Positions 35,969-44,005 of a stretch of DNA of 64,000 nucleotides are shown piece by piece (the first letter of the stretch is position 1; every line of letters starts with the position of its first letter). Made by a program: the position numbers and the translations under genes. The stretch is from assembly GCF_001905465.1 (NCBI RefSeq), contig NZ_LISX01000003.1:594565-658564 (forward strand). The letters are read 5' to 3'. The notes below the pieces were generated by a model. That model searched no databases, had not been told where the DNA came from, and saw nothing but the letters and a program-made list of their open reading frames with translations. Source of the DNA: Kitasatospora sp. CB01950. Its GTDB lineage: Bacteria > Actinomycetota > Actinomycetes > Streptomycetales > Streptomycetaceae.

Positions 35969-36693
35969 CGTCGTCCCTCCACCATGTCCACCATGTCCGC
36001 CGTGTCCCCGTCCGTGTCGAGACAGCCGGTCGCCCGGGCCCTGGCCAGCGCCGCGTCCTTCGCGCCCGGCGCGTCCAGCGGACCGTCCACCAGGCCGGCG
36101 AAACCGATCGCCACCCGCCGGCCGCCGATCGGCACCAGGCCGACCTCGACGGCCGCCCCCGGGTCGAAGCGCACCGAGGAGCCGGCCGGCACCGCCAGCC
36201 GCATCCCGTACGCGGCCGAGCGGTCGAACGCCAGGCGCGGGTTCGACTCGAAGAAATGGAAGTGCGAGGTCACCGAGATCGGCACCGACGCCGTGTTGCG
36301 GACCGTCAACCGGACGACGGGCGACGGCGGTTCGGCCGGATCGGCACCCGGCAGGACAGCACCGGGCGCAGCCTCGCCGCTGCCCGCCGCGCCGGCGAAC
36401 GGCGAGGTGACCACCGCCAGACGCGTCCCGTCCTCGAACACCGCCTCCACGTACACCTCCGTCAGCAGATCGACCACCCCGGGCAGCACGTCGTCGGCGC
36501 TCAGCACGGTGCGGCCCGCCTCGATCGCCTCGGCCAGCCGGCGGCCGTCGCGGGCCGCCTCGCAGACCGTGTCGGCGATCAGCGCCGTCGCCTCCGGCAG
36601 GTTCAGCCGCACCCCACGCGCCCGTCGGGTGCGGGCCAACTCGGCGGCCGAGAACAGCAGCAGTCGGTCACGTTCCGTCGGAGTCAGCTGCAT
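35965..36693 (-). CDS. Fused urease gamma-beta subunit (UreAB)
   Basis: A 242-residue fusion. Residues 1-100 are UreA-like (LTPTERDRLLLFSAAELARTR, LNLPEATALIADTV, YVEAVFEDGTRLAVV), residues 125-222 UreB-like (VRLTVRNTASVPISVTSHFHF, AYGMRLAVPAGSSVRFDPG), joined by a Gly/Ala/Pro linker. Such fusions are known from Helicobacter and from second ureases of some actinomycetes. It lies directly upstream of ureC2 with a GTGA overlap, together making a complete two-polypeptide urease. It follows deiminase 4 on the same strand by 193 bp. Confidence 0.92.
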   Translation of the reverse strand: MQLTPTERDRLLLFSAAELARTRRARGVRLNLPEATALIADTVCEAARDGRRLAEAIEAGRTVLSADDVLPGVVDLLTEVYVEAVFEDGTRLAVVTSPFAGAAGSGEAAPGAVLPGADPAEPPSPVVRLTVRNTASVPISVTSHFHFFESNPRLAFDRSAAYGMRLAVPAGSSVRFDPGAAVEVGLVPIGGRRVAIGFAGLVDGPLDAPGAKDAALARARATGCLDTDGDTADMVDMVEGRR

Positions 36694-36886
36694 GCCCGCT
36701 CACCGCCCGCCGTCGGGAAGGTCAGGCACGGCAGGACGCCGAACGGCCGCAGCGCGGCGCGGGGGAAGGGAGGAGGGAGGGGCAACGGAGGCTCCAGAAC
36801 GAGGGGGTGGGAAGGACGTCGGAAGTCGAAGGAAGGCGGCGGCGCAGTGGCGGGCAGTGGCGGTCGACCGCCGAACCGCGTCGCGA

Positions 36887-38053
36887 TCAGGCCAGCGGTT
36901 CGTGCATGGTCGAGCAGTGGATGCCGCCGCCCCCGGCCATCAGGCGGTCGACGTCGAGCTGGACCACCTCGCGGCCCGGGAACGCGGCGGCAAGAGTGCG
37001 GCGGGCGGCCTCGTCCTTGACCCGGTCGCCGAACTCCGCGGTGATCACACCGCCGTTGACCAGATGGAAGTTGAGGTAGGAGTCGACGAACGCCGCACTC
37101 CTGGAACGCACCGTGTCCGGTCCGTCCACCCGGATCACCTGAAGCCGCCGCCCCCGGGCGTCCGTCGCGGCGCTCAGCAACGCGAACTGCTCACGGGCCC
37201 CGCGCGCCCACACGTCGTCGCGGTCCGGCGGCGGCAGCTGCACCATCACCACACCCGGCCGGACGAAACGCGAGGTGACATCCACGTGGTCGTCCGTGAT
37301 GTCCTTGCCGCGAATGCCGGGCAGCCAGATCATCTTCCGCGCGCCGTACGCGCTCAGCACGGCCGCCTCGACCTCCTCGCGGCCCAAGCCGGGGTTGCGG
37401 TTCCGGTTCACCAGGCTGCTCTCGGTCGCGATCACCGTGCCGTCGCCGTCCGCCTCGACGGCCCCGCCCTCGCCCACGAACCCGGCCCGCTCGAACGGAA
37501 CCCCGCAGCGCCGCGCGACCTCCTCGGCCACCCGTGCATCGTCGGCGTGCACCTGCTTGCGGCCCCACCCGTTGAAGCCCAGGCCCACCGCGTCCAGCCC
37601 GCCCGCACCGTCCCGGCGGAACACCGGCGCGATGTCCCGCATCCACAGGTCGTCCGTGGGGACGGCGGTGGTCACCTCCACCGCCGACCCGCACCGGTCA
37701 CGCACCTGCCGGGCGCTGTACCCGTCCGGGGCGCACATCACCACCGGCTCGAACTCGGCGACGGTCGCCGCGATCAGCGCGATGTCCTGCTGCACACCCG
37801 CCAACTGCCGCCCCCAGACCGACTTCCGCGACGGCCAGGACATCCACGTCCGGGCATGCGGTTCGTGCTCCGCCGGAACCCACCGACGGTGCGGGTGCGG
37901 GTACGCGTGCGACGGGCCGGTGTCCGCGCTGCTCGAAGTGTTCGGGGTCGGCCCGGCCTCGTCCGGCTCCGGTGCGCCGAGCGCCCACCGGAGCGGCGGG
38001 AACGCTTCCAGCAGACGGTCGGCGAACGTGCGCTCGCCAGGGTGCTCGGCCAT
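36887..38053 (-). CDS. Cytoplasmic agmatine-deiminase-family protein (deiminase 4)
   Basis: A 388-residue paralogue without a signal peptide but with a polar 70-residue N-terminal extension that is Pro/His/Ser-rich. Catalytic motifs: WMRDIAPVF, FNGWGRKQ, EGGAVEADG, TDDHVD and C380 in GGGGIHCSTMHEP. The residues after the cysteine (STMHEP) depart from the TQQxP of the other three copies, suggesting altered substrate contacts. ATG at 38053 has GGAGGTCCGC upstream. It has its own TetR-operated promoter and lies upstream of the second urease on the same strand, so co-expression is possible across the 193-bp gap. Confidence 0.86.
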   Translation of the reverse strand: MAEHPGERTFADRLLEAFPPLRWALGAPEPDEAGPTPNTSSSADTGPSHAYPHPHRRWVPAEHEPHARTWMSWPSRKSVWGRQLAGVQQDIALIAATVAEFEPVVMCAPDGYSARQVRDRCGSAVEVTTAVPTDDLWMRDIAPVFRRDGAGGLDAVGLGFNGWGRKQVHADDARVAEEVARRCGVPFERAGFVGEGGAVEADGDGTVIATESSLVNRNRNPGLGREEVEAAVLSAYGARKMIWLPGIRGKDITDDHVDVTSRFVRPGVVMVQLPPPDRDDVWARGAREQFALLSAATDARGRRLQVIRVDGPDTVRSRSAAFVDSYLNFHLVNGGVITAEFGDRVKDEAARRTLAAAFPGREVVQLDVDRLMAGGGGIHCSTMHEPLA

Positions 38054-38205
38054 GCGGACCTCCAGATCAAGTGTCGCCGCCGCTGCCTCCCGACGCCGCC
38101 TGCGGGCGGACGGGCTCTCGGTTCGGCCGACCGCGCGGCGCAGGCGCTCCGTCCGGGCGGGAAACGCGGCATCGGACGTGCGGGACATCCCGCGCCGACT
38201 GGCCC

Positions 38206-38234
38206 AGCGTGGCACTGACTGAAAAATCAGTCAA
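38206..38234 (-). promoter_or_regulatory. Deiminase 4 promoter with TetR-type operator
   Basis: On the minus strand TTGACT (38229-38234) and CACGCT (38206-38211) are 17 bases apart. TGACTGA-AAAA-TCAGTCA at 38216-38233, a perfect 7-bp-arm palindrome, overlaps the -35 and spacer. It is nearly the same as the site before deiminase 3. Confidence 0.72.
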
Positions 38235-38250
38235 TATTGGAGGTGCGAAA

Positions 38251-38301
38251 ACGCCGCAGCCCGGACCGGCCGGCGCGAGCCGACCGCCCGGACTGCGGCG
38301 T
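38251..38301 (-). terminator. Terminator of the third TetR gene
   Basis: ACGCCGCAG (38251-38259) pairs perfectly with CTGCGGCGT (38293-38301); on the minus strand the stem is followed by TTTTC, a classic intrinsic terminator 25 bases past the TetR stop. Confidence 0.7.
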
Positions 38302-38325
38302 GAGGGGGACCCGGAGGCGGGAGGC

Positions 38326-38904
38326 TCAGCGGCCGAGCCGCTCCAGTTCCGTGGTGATCGCTTCGCCGAGCAGCGTGCGGGCATGGGTCAGCGGCAGCGT
38401 CCCGCTCAGCCACCGCATGCTCAGCCCCTCCAGCAGCGCCGTCAGCCGCTCCGCGGCCGCGGCCAGCTCCGGGGCCGGAGTCATCGGCCGCACCCGGCCC
38501 AGCAGTTCGGCGATCTCCTGGACCCAGACCAGGGTCGCCCGGGCCAGATCCTCCCGCAACGAGTCGTCGAACACCGCGCTCGCCCGCAGCTCCCCCCAGG
38601 CGACGCTGTTCTCCCGGACCTCCGGCACGTCCTGGAGCTCCAGCAGCAACGCGTGCTCCAACTCCTCCCGCGGCCCCAACGGCGGTGCCCCCGCCTCGCG
38701 CACGGCGGTGTAGCGCCCGGCGCGATCGTTGATGAACTCCAGGGTCTGCCGAAGAATCCCGGTACGGTCCTTGAAGTGGTAGTAGATCAGTGCGGTGGAC
38801 ACCCCGGCCTCGGCCGCAAGCTCCTCAACCCGCAGCCCACGCACCCCGCGCCGGGCAATCACCCGCGCGGATGCCTCCAGAATTGACGTTTTACGACTGG
38901 CCAC
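38326..38904 (-). CDS. TetR family regulator (deiminase 4)
   Basis: A 192-residue repressor closely similar along its whole length to the TetR at 33645 (shared VIARRGVRGLR, LAAEAGVST, LIYYHF, LEGLSMRWLSG). It lies just upstream of deiminase 4 on the same strand but ends in its own terminator, so the two are separate transcripts. The GTG at 38904 is preferred because a -10-like TAGGGT (38913-38918) ends eight bases upstream, predicting a leaderless mRNA. It probably binds the palindrome before deiminase 4, and perhaps that before deiminase 3. Confidence 0.88.
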   Translation of the reverse strand: MASRKTSILEASARVIARRGVRGLRVEELAAEAGVSTALIYYHFKDRTGILRQTLEFINDRAGRYTAVREAGAPPLGPREELEHALLLELQDVPEVRENSVAWGELRASAVFDDSLREDLARATLVWVQEIAELLGRVRPMTPAPELAAAAERLTALLEGLSMRWLSGTLPLTHARTLLGEAITTELERLGR

Positions 38905-39298
38905 GACCCACCACCCTACTGCCGCCACGCCGGCATCCGGACGCCGCCCGAACTGACCGGAACATCAGCGTGCGTGCCACCGCCGAGAAACTCGGGGCAG
39001 CACCGAGAACCTCAGGGCAGCATCCGCCACCTGCTCGTTCCCGCTCACCCGTGGTCGGCGCCGGGGCGTGTGGGCCGTGCGTCGGTCAACGACGTGACGT
39101 GGTGCAGGCATGGTTGCGCACTCTTTCGGGTGGATGTCGCCAGGTCGGCCTTGGCGGCGGTTGCGGGGGGTGCCACTTTGAGCTCCCAAGGTGAGGGTTT
39201 TGCTCGGGCTTGGGTGGGCGGGGCCTTGGGAGACCGACGTCGCCCCGGGCCGGTCCGACTCTCCCTCTTCGCCGGCTTTCGCGAAAAGGAGCCTCTCT
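38905..39298. other. Intergenic region upstream of the secreted protein
   Basis: A 394-bp gap without a convincing gene. A 9-bp perfect inverted repeat, CTCCCAAGG (39183-39191) and CCTTGGGAG (39224-39232), lies in what is probably the 5' untranslated region of the secreted protein and may be a regulatory hairpin. Confidence 0.4.
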
Positions 39299-39862
39299 AT
39301 GCGTTTCCCTGGATCGGCGCGGCTGGCTGCCGCTGCCTCTGCGGCTGCGTTTCTCGTGCCGGTGGCGACCGCCGCTGCCGCCCCGGCTCCGCCGAGTCGG
39401 AGCGTGCAGGCAGTTCCGGCATCCGTCGCCGCGTCGCCGCGATCGGTCGACGAACCGCACTGCGCGGGGGAGTGGATCGACTCCAACTCCGACGACACGC
39501 GGGAGATGAAGAGCTGGCTGTGCATGTACGACGCCGGAGACTCCAAGAACGTCTACGCGGGCCTGTGGACCGAGTGTCGCTGGTGGAAGATCATCGGCTG
39601 GTCGGCGCCGCCCAACGGCTGCCGGATCTGGGAGCCCAGCGACTACAAGCTCACGGCACCGGACGGCACGGTGTACGAGGGCACCTTCCCCGGGGCGTCC
39701 GGTTCCAGCAAGGCCGCCTCGGAGAGCGGCCGGTTCCCCTGCCAGGAAGGCACCTGGAAGGTGTGGAGCTACTACGGAGTCCAGATGAAGGACATCCTCG
39801 GCAACTGGGGCAGCAGCGTGGCCGGCACCCACGAGGGCACCTTCACCGTCCACTGCCCCTGA
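39299..39862 (+). CDS. Secreted hypothetical protein
   Basis: A 187-residue protein with a Sec signal (basic start, Ala-rich hydrophobic core, cleavage near AAAAP, about residue 28). The mature part is rich in Trp, Tyr and Gly and has six cysteines (HCAGEW, WLCMYD, TECRWW, NGCRIW, FPCQEG, VHCP), suggesting a compact disulphide-bonded extracellular domain. No family is recognised. The ATG follows AAAAGGAG at good spacing. It stands alone, with a 12-bp-stem terminator 52 bp downstream, so it is a monocistronic secreted product. Confidence 0.8.
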   Translation: MRFPGSARLAAAASAAAFLVPVATAAAAPAPPSRSVQAVPASVAASPRSVDEPHCAGEWIDSNSDDTREMKSWLCMYDAGDSKNVYAGLWTECRWWKIIGWSAPPNGCRIWEPSDYKLTAPDGTVYEGTFPGASGSSKAASESGRFPCQEGTWKVWSYYGVQMKDILGNWGSSVAGTHEGTFTVHCP

Positions 39863-39913
39863 CCACCGCAGGCCCCCTCGCGCGTCAGCACTCCTCGTTC
39901 GGCGCTGCTCCGT

Positions 39914-39950
39914 GCGGCCCGGCCCTCGAATCCATCGGGGGCCGGGCCGC
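39914..39950 (+). terminator. 12-bp stem terminator
   Basis: Perfect 12-bp arms (39914-39925 and 39939-39950) with a 13-base loop, 52 bp after the secreted-protein stop. Confidence 0.7.
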
Positions 39951-40591
39951 CGCCACGCCGGGCGTCTTCGTGCTCCGACCGGCACCCCGGGCCCGGTGGG
40001 TCGCACTGCGGGCGGGGCAGGGCGGGACGGGTGGGGGCAAGCTGTCGTCATATGACGACGGCAAGCTCCCTCCGGAATGAGTGGTTTCACGCGGTCATCA
40101 CCATTGTTGCCCTTCCCCTTGTGGCCTTGCGGACACCGCAACGCACAATTCCACCGCCGGCCGCAGCAGGCGCTGGAGAAAGGACTCCCGGATTCCGATC
40201 GGATCGGGCAGGAGCGGATTTCTCGCCACCACGGTGATCCGCCGGAATCCCAGTGGCACCACCAGTGGCTGCCACTCCCGCCCGGCGCCGACTGCGGGGC
40301 GGGGCAGGCCCAGGTCCGGTGTGTGGGCGGCGCCGGGGCGGGGCGGCGGTGGAACGGGGGGGCTGTGCTGCGCGGTCTTTTTCGGCCGGGCCGACCGGGT
40401 CGAATTCCGTTCGGCGCGCGATCCGGGAATCACGCCGGGCGTACGCCCCCTGACGGGTCGGGGGTGTCCGACGATGACCGAAATACGGGCGGTTCGGGGG
40501 AGGACTGTGCAGGCTACAGTGAACGCCTTGCAAGCCAGATCGGTGACAGGCACCCGATAGCGGTAGGCCCATCGGCCCCCAAGGAGACGCC
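39951..40591. other. Non-coding gap before the biosynthetic cluster
   Basis: About 640 bp without a convincing gene on either strand, with lower GC than its surroundings in places. It holds the 16-bp perfect palindrome at 40044-40059 and a possible promoter: TACAGT at 40515-40520 with TTCGGG 16 bases upstream, leaving a leader of about 65 bases before the first cluster gene. Confidence 0.4.
40044..40059. promoter_or_regulatory. 16-bp perfect palindrome GTCGTCATATGACGAC
   Basis: A perfect dyad flanked on both sides by CAAGCT direct repeats (40038-40043 and 40062-40067). Such symmetry in a long non-coding stretch suggests a dimeric regulator site, about 530 bp upstream of the biosynthetic cluster. 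Confidence 0.4.
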
Positions 40592-41728
40592 GTGCGAGCT
40601 CTGGTATATCTCGGTCCCGGTTTCCATTCCGATTCCGGTCCGCATCCCGTCGAGTTGCGGGACCATCCGCGTCCGGAGGCGTCCGGACGCGACGACGTCG
40701 TGGTGAGGGTCGTGGGGACGGGGATCTGCGGGACGGACCGCAAGATCCTGCTGGGCCGCTTCCCGGCCCGGCCCGGAGTGGTCCTCGGACACGAGTCGGT
40801 CGGCGTGGTGGAGGAGGTCGGAGCGGACGTGACGTCCGTCCGTCCCGGCGACCGGGTCGTGGTCAATCCGACGCTGTACTGCGGCAGTTGTCCGCCCTGC
40901 CGGCGGGGCGCGACCAACCACTGCCGGAACAAGCGGGGCACCGAGGTCGGCGTCGACCGCGACGGCACGTACGCCGAGCACGTGGTGCTGCCGGAACGTT
41001 TCACCGAACGGCTGCCGGACGCCCTCGCGTTCCGGCGCGCCGTGCTGGTGGAGCCGCTGGCCTGCGTCCTCAACAACGTGCTCGCCGCGGACGTGGGCCC
41101 CGGCGACACCGTGGCCGTGCTGGGCGCGGGACCGATCGGCCTCCTCACCGCCCTGGTCGCCGCGCGCGGGGCACGCCGGGTGGTGATCGCCGAGTCGGAC
41201 CCGTACCGGCTGGCCGTCGCCGGACCGCTGGTCGACCGGACCGTCGACGTCGGCGGGCCGAACCCGCTCGAAGCGGTGGTCAAGGCCGGGGACGGACGCC
41301 GGCCCGACATCGTCTTCGACACCACCGGGGTCGCCGTCGAGCAGGCGCTGCAACTGGTGGCAGACGGCGGCCGGGTCGTCGCCATGGGCTTCGACGACAG
41401 CTACCGGCCCAGCATCAGCCCGCTGTACCTGACCAACCACGGCGTCAGCCTGATCGGGGCCGGCGACTACCGGGCGGACACCTTCCCGATCGCGGTCGAC
41501 CTGATCGGCGACCTGCCGTTGGACTCGCTGGTCACCCACGAGTTCCCGCTCGACCGCTACCAGGACGCCTTCGCGCTGCTCTCCGCCGGGGCCGACGGAA
41601 CGGCGCGCGGCACCGGCCACGACGCCGGCCACGGCTCGGGCGGCACCGGCTACGGTGCGATGAAGGTCGTCATCCGGTCCGACACCGCCCCGGCGGGCCC
41701 GGACGGCTGGCCGGAGGTCACCGGATGA
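40592..41728 (+). CDS. Zinc-dependent alcohol/polyol dehydrogenase
   Basis: A 378-residue medium-chain dehydrogenase. Catalytic-zinc residues are seen in GTGICGTDRK and GHESVGVVEEVG; the structural-zinc lobe is CGSCPPCRRGATNHC; the Rossmann motif is VLGAGPIGLL (about residues 180-190). Members oxidise sugar alcohols or cyclitols, and relatives such as the 2-deoxy-scyllo-inosamine dehydrogenases act in aminocyclitol pathways. A Gly/His-rich insert near the end (GTGHDAGHGSGGTGYG) is unusual. It starts with GTG after AAGGAGACGCC, is the first gene of the cluster, and overlaps the next gene by four bases. Confidence 0.88.
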   Translation: MRALVYLGPGFHSDSGPHPVELRDHPRPEASGRDDVVVRVVGTGICGTDRKILLGRFPARPGVVLGHESVGVVEEVGADVTSVRPGDRVVVNPTLYCGSCPPCRRGATNHCRNKRGTEVGVDRDGTYAEHVVLPERFTERLPDALAFRRAVLVEPLACVLNNVLAADVGPGDTVAVLGAGPIGLLTALVAARGARRVVIAESDPYRLAVAGPLVDRTVDVGGPNPLEAVVKAGDGRRPDIVFDTTGVAVEQALQLVADGGRVVAMGFDDSYRPSISPLYLTNHGVSLIGAGDYRADTFPIAVDLIGDLPLDSLVTHEFPLDRYQDAFALLSAGADGTARGTGHDAGHGSGGTGYGAMKVVIRSDTAPAGPDGWPEVTG

Positions 41729-42642
41729 GCCCGCGTCACGCGCTGTACGGCTCGGTCGAGTCGGGCGGCACCAAAGTGGTCTGCCTGGTGGGGACTTCAC
41801 CCGAGAACGTGCTGGCCCAGGCCAGGTTCCCGACCGGGGAGCCCGGAGAGACCCTGGCACGCGTCGCCGACTTCTTCGGCCGGGCGACGGAACGGCACGG
41901 ACCGCTGGCCGCCATCGGCGTCGCCTCGTTCGGCCCGCTGGAGCTGCGCCCGAACCTCCCGATGTACGGGTTCACCACCGACACGCCCAAACCGGGCTGG
42001 GCCGACGTCGACGTACTCGGCTCGCTGGCACGGGAGTTGAACGTACCGATCGGCATCGACACGGACGTCAACGGCGCGGCCCTCGGCGAGGGACGGTGGG
42101 GCGCCGCGCGAGGGCTCGACACCTACGTGTACCTCACCGTCGGGACCGGCATCGGCGGCGGCGCGATCATCGGCGGACGGCCCGTCAGGGGCCTGGTCCA
42201 CACCGAGATGGGGCACGTGGCGGTGAGCCGGCGGCCCGGCGACGACTTCCCGGGCAACTGCCCCTTCCACGGCGACTGCCTGGAAGGCATGGCCGGAGGC
42301 ACCGCCGTCGCGGACCGGTGGGGGCGGCCCGCGGAGCAGCTGACCGGGGACGAGCTGCACCGGGCGGTCGAGCTCGAAGCCGGCTACCTGGCCGAGGGAC
42401 TGCGCAGCATCGTCTACTGCACCGCTCCCGAGCGGATCGTGATCGGCGGCGGCATGTCGGTGCTCCCCGGACTGCTTCCCGCCGTACGGGCGGAACTGCT
42501 CAAACAGCTCGGCGGGTATCCGGGGCTGCCCGAACAGGCCGCCGACGACTTCGTCGTGCCGGCGGAACTCGGCGCGATGGCCGGTCCGGCCGGCGGCCTC
42601 GTCCTGGCGTTCCGGGCCGAGGCGCAGCACAAGACCCGCTGA
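41725..42642 (+). CDS. ROK family sugar kinase (fructokinase-like)
   Basis: A 305-residue ROK kinase. The phosphate loop SVESGGTKVVCLVG opens the protein; GIDTDVNGAALGEG carries the catalytic aspartate region; the ROK signature VYLTVGTGIGGG and the zinc-binding HGDCLEG segment follow. It resembles bacterial fructokinases, which phosphorylate a hexose at C6 or C1. Translationally coupled to the dehydrogenase (ATGA), it may commit a sugar to the pathway of this cluster. ATG is preceded by GGAGGTCACCGG. Confidence 0.87.
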   Translation: MSPRHALYGSVESGGTKVVCLVGTSPENVLAQARFPTGEPGETLARVADFFGRATERHGPLAAIGVASFGPLELRPNLPMYGFTTDTPKPGWADVDVLGSLARELNVPIGIDTDVNGAALGEGRWGAARGLDTYVYLTVGTGIGGGAIIGGRPVRGLVHTEMGHVAVSRRPGDDFPGNCPFHGDCLEGMAGGTAVADRWGRPAEQLTGDELHRAVELEAGYLAEGLRSIVYCTAPERIVIGGGMSVLPGLLPAVRAELLKQLGGYPGLPEQAADDFVVPAELGAMAGPAGGLVLAFRAEAQHKTR

Positions 42643-42794
42643 CCGTACGGCGGGGAGCGGTCCGCGTTCGGCCGGGACTCGGGCCTGCGCGGCCGATCCT
42701 GCCGGGCGCGCGATCGACCGGACAGGCCCCGGGGCGCAGCAGGGCTGCGGTGTGGCGTGCCCGAAAGCATGTGGACGGCAGGAAGGATGACGGA

Positions 42795-43820
42795 GTGGTG
42801 ACGACCGGCCCCATCGAGCTCGACGTCGGTACGCGCGCCTGGCTGCACGGCGAGGCCCTGCCCGGGGAACGCGTCCGGTGCGCGGGGCGGCTTCTCGGAG
42901 GCTGCAACAACGAGCTGATCCTGCTGGTGACCGAGGCGGACGGGCGCTACGTGCTGCGCCGCTTCCGGCCCGGCGGGGAGAGCGGGGTCCGGCGCAACAC
43001 GTGCGAGGTCGAGGCCGCGCTGCTGCGGCGCCTGCACGGGCGGCTTCCGCTGCCCGAGCTGGTGGCCGCCGACCCGGACGGCGCGGCCACGGGATGTCCG
43101 TCCCTGCTCTACCGCTACATCAGGGGTGTTCCGCTGACCGAGGCGCTGGCGGACGCCTCCGGACCGGCCGCCGCAGACCTGGGCCGGGCGGTCGGCGCGG
43201 CCCTGGCCCTGGTCTCCGGATGGGAACTGCCCCGGCCCGGCCGCTTCGAGGAGGCGTCGCTCGTTCCGCAGCCGCCGGACGGCCGGAGCGACCTGCAGGC
43301 CTTCGTGGAACACTGCCTGGCGGCCGCGGAGCGACGCCCCCCACCGGCGGGCCGGGCGGCGCCCCGGCTCAGCGCGTCGGACGCCCGGACGCTGAGCCGG
43401 CTGGCCGAACGGGCGGCGCCGCTCTGCGCCCGCGCCGCCGCCGACCACCGGCTCGTCCACAACGACTTCAACCCCAAGAACCTGCTGGTCGCACCGGGCC
43501 ACGACGGACGCTGGGAGGTCGCCGCCGTCCTCGACTGGGAACTCGCCTTCAGCGGCCCGCCGCTGATGGACGTCGGCAACATGCTGCGCTTCGAGGACGA
43601 CTACCCGCCGGACTACTCCCGGGCGTTCCTGGACGGCTTCCGGGACGGCGGCGGGCCGCTGCCCGACGACTGGCGGCGCACCAGCCGGGCCCTGGACCTG
43701 TTCGCCCTGGCCGACATCCTGACCAACCCGCCGGACCGCCGGGTGTTCGACCGGGTCCGCGCCGTCATGGTGCGCCGCGCGGCCGCGGAGAACGTCCTTT
43801 CCGGCTCCGTTCCGAGCTGA
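42795..43820 (+). CDS. Aminoglycoside phosphotransferase/choline kinase-family protein
   Basis: A 341-residue small-molecule kinase of the APH fold. The catalytic loop LVHNDFNPKNLLV and metal-binding VLDWELAFSGPPLMDVGNM are intact, as is the N-terminal nucleotide-binding part (ELILLVTEADGRYVLRRFR). It could phosphorylate a pathway intermediate or inactivate the product as self-protection; sequence alone does not decide. GTG at 42795 has GGAAGG eight bases upstream; a second GTG follows directly. A gap of 152 bp separates it from the ROK kinase. Confidence 0.85.
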   Translation: MVTTGPIELDVGTRAWLHGEALPGERVRCAGRLLGGCNNELILLVTEADGRYVLRRFRPGGESGVRRNTCEVEAALLRRLHGRLPLPELVAADPDGAATGCPSLLYRYIRGVPLTEALADASGPAAADLGRAVGAALALVSGWELPRPGRFEEASLVPQPPDGRSDLQAFVEHCLAAAERRPPPAGRAAPRLSASDARTLSRLAERAAPLCARAAADHRLVHNDFNPKNLLVAPGHDGRWEVAAVLDWELAFSGPPLMDVGNMLRFEDDYPPDYSRAFLDGFRDGGGPLPDDWRRTSRALDLFALADILTNPPDRRVFDRVRAVMVRRAAAENVLSGSVPS

Positions 43821-43847
43821 TTACCGGCCCGTCCGCATTACTGACAC

Positions 43848-43886
43848 GGCCTATTGGCTCGGCCTATTGACGAGGCCTATTGACAC
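43848..43886. repeat. Three 13-bp-spaced copies of GGCCTATTG
   Basis: Exact copies start at 43848, 43861 and 43874, one every 13 bp, in the gap before the dioxygenase. Regular spacing near one helical turn suggests a protein-binding array or a promoter duplication. Confidence 0.55.
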
Positions 43887-44005
43887 GGCCATCCCCGAGA
43901 GACAGTCTGAGCGGACAGGAATGCGTTGTGCCGAATTTCGGCAGACTTTTCCATCGGCTTCTTCGGCGGCCGGTGCAGAACCGGCCCGATGGAAGGCAGG
44001 AAACG

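Noticed and set aside
23668..38053. A complete agmatine-to-putrescine pathway
   Set aside because: No N-carbamoylputrescine amidase or putrescine carbamoyltransferase gene is present in the window, so the route after deimination is not shown.
43880..44005. Longer N-terminus of the intradiol dioxygenase from TTG 43880 or GTG 43928
   Set aside because: Third-position GC is only about 65 percent there and the segment lacks family similarity, while a ribosome binding site precedes GTG 44006.
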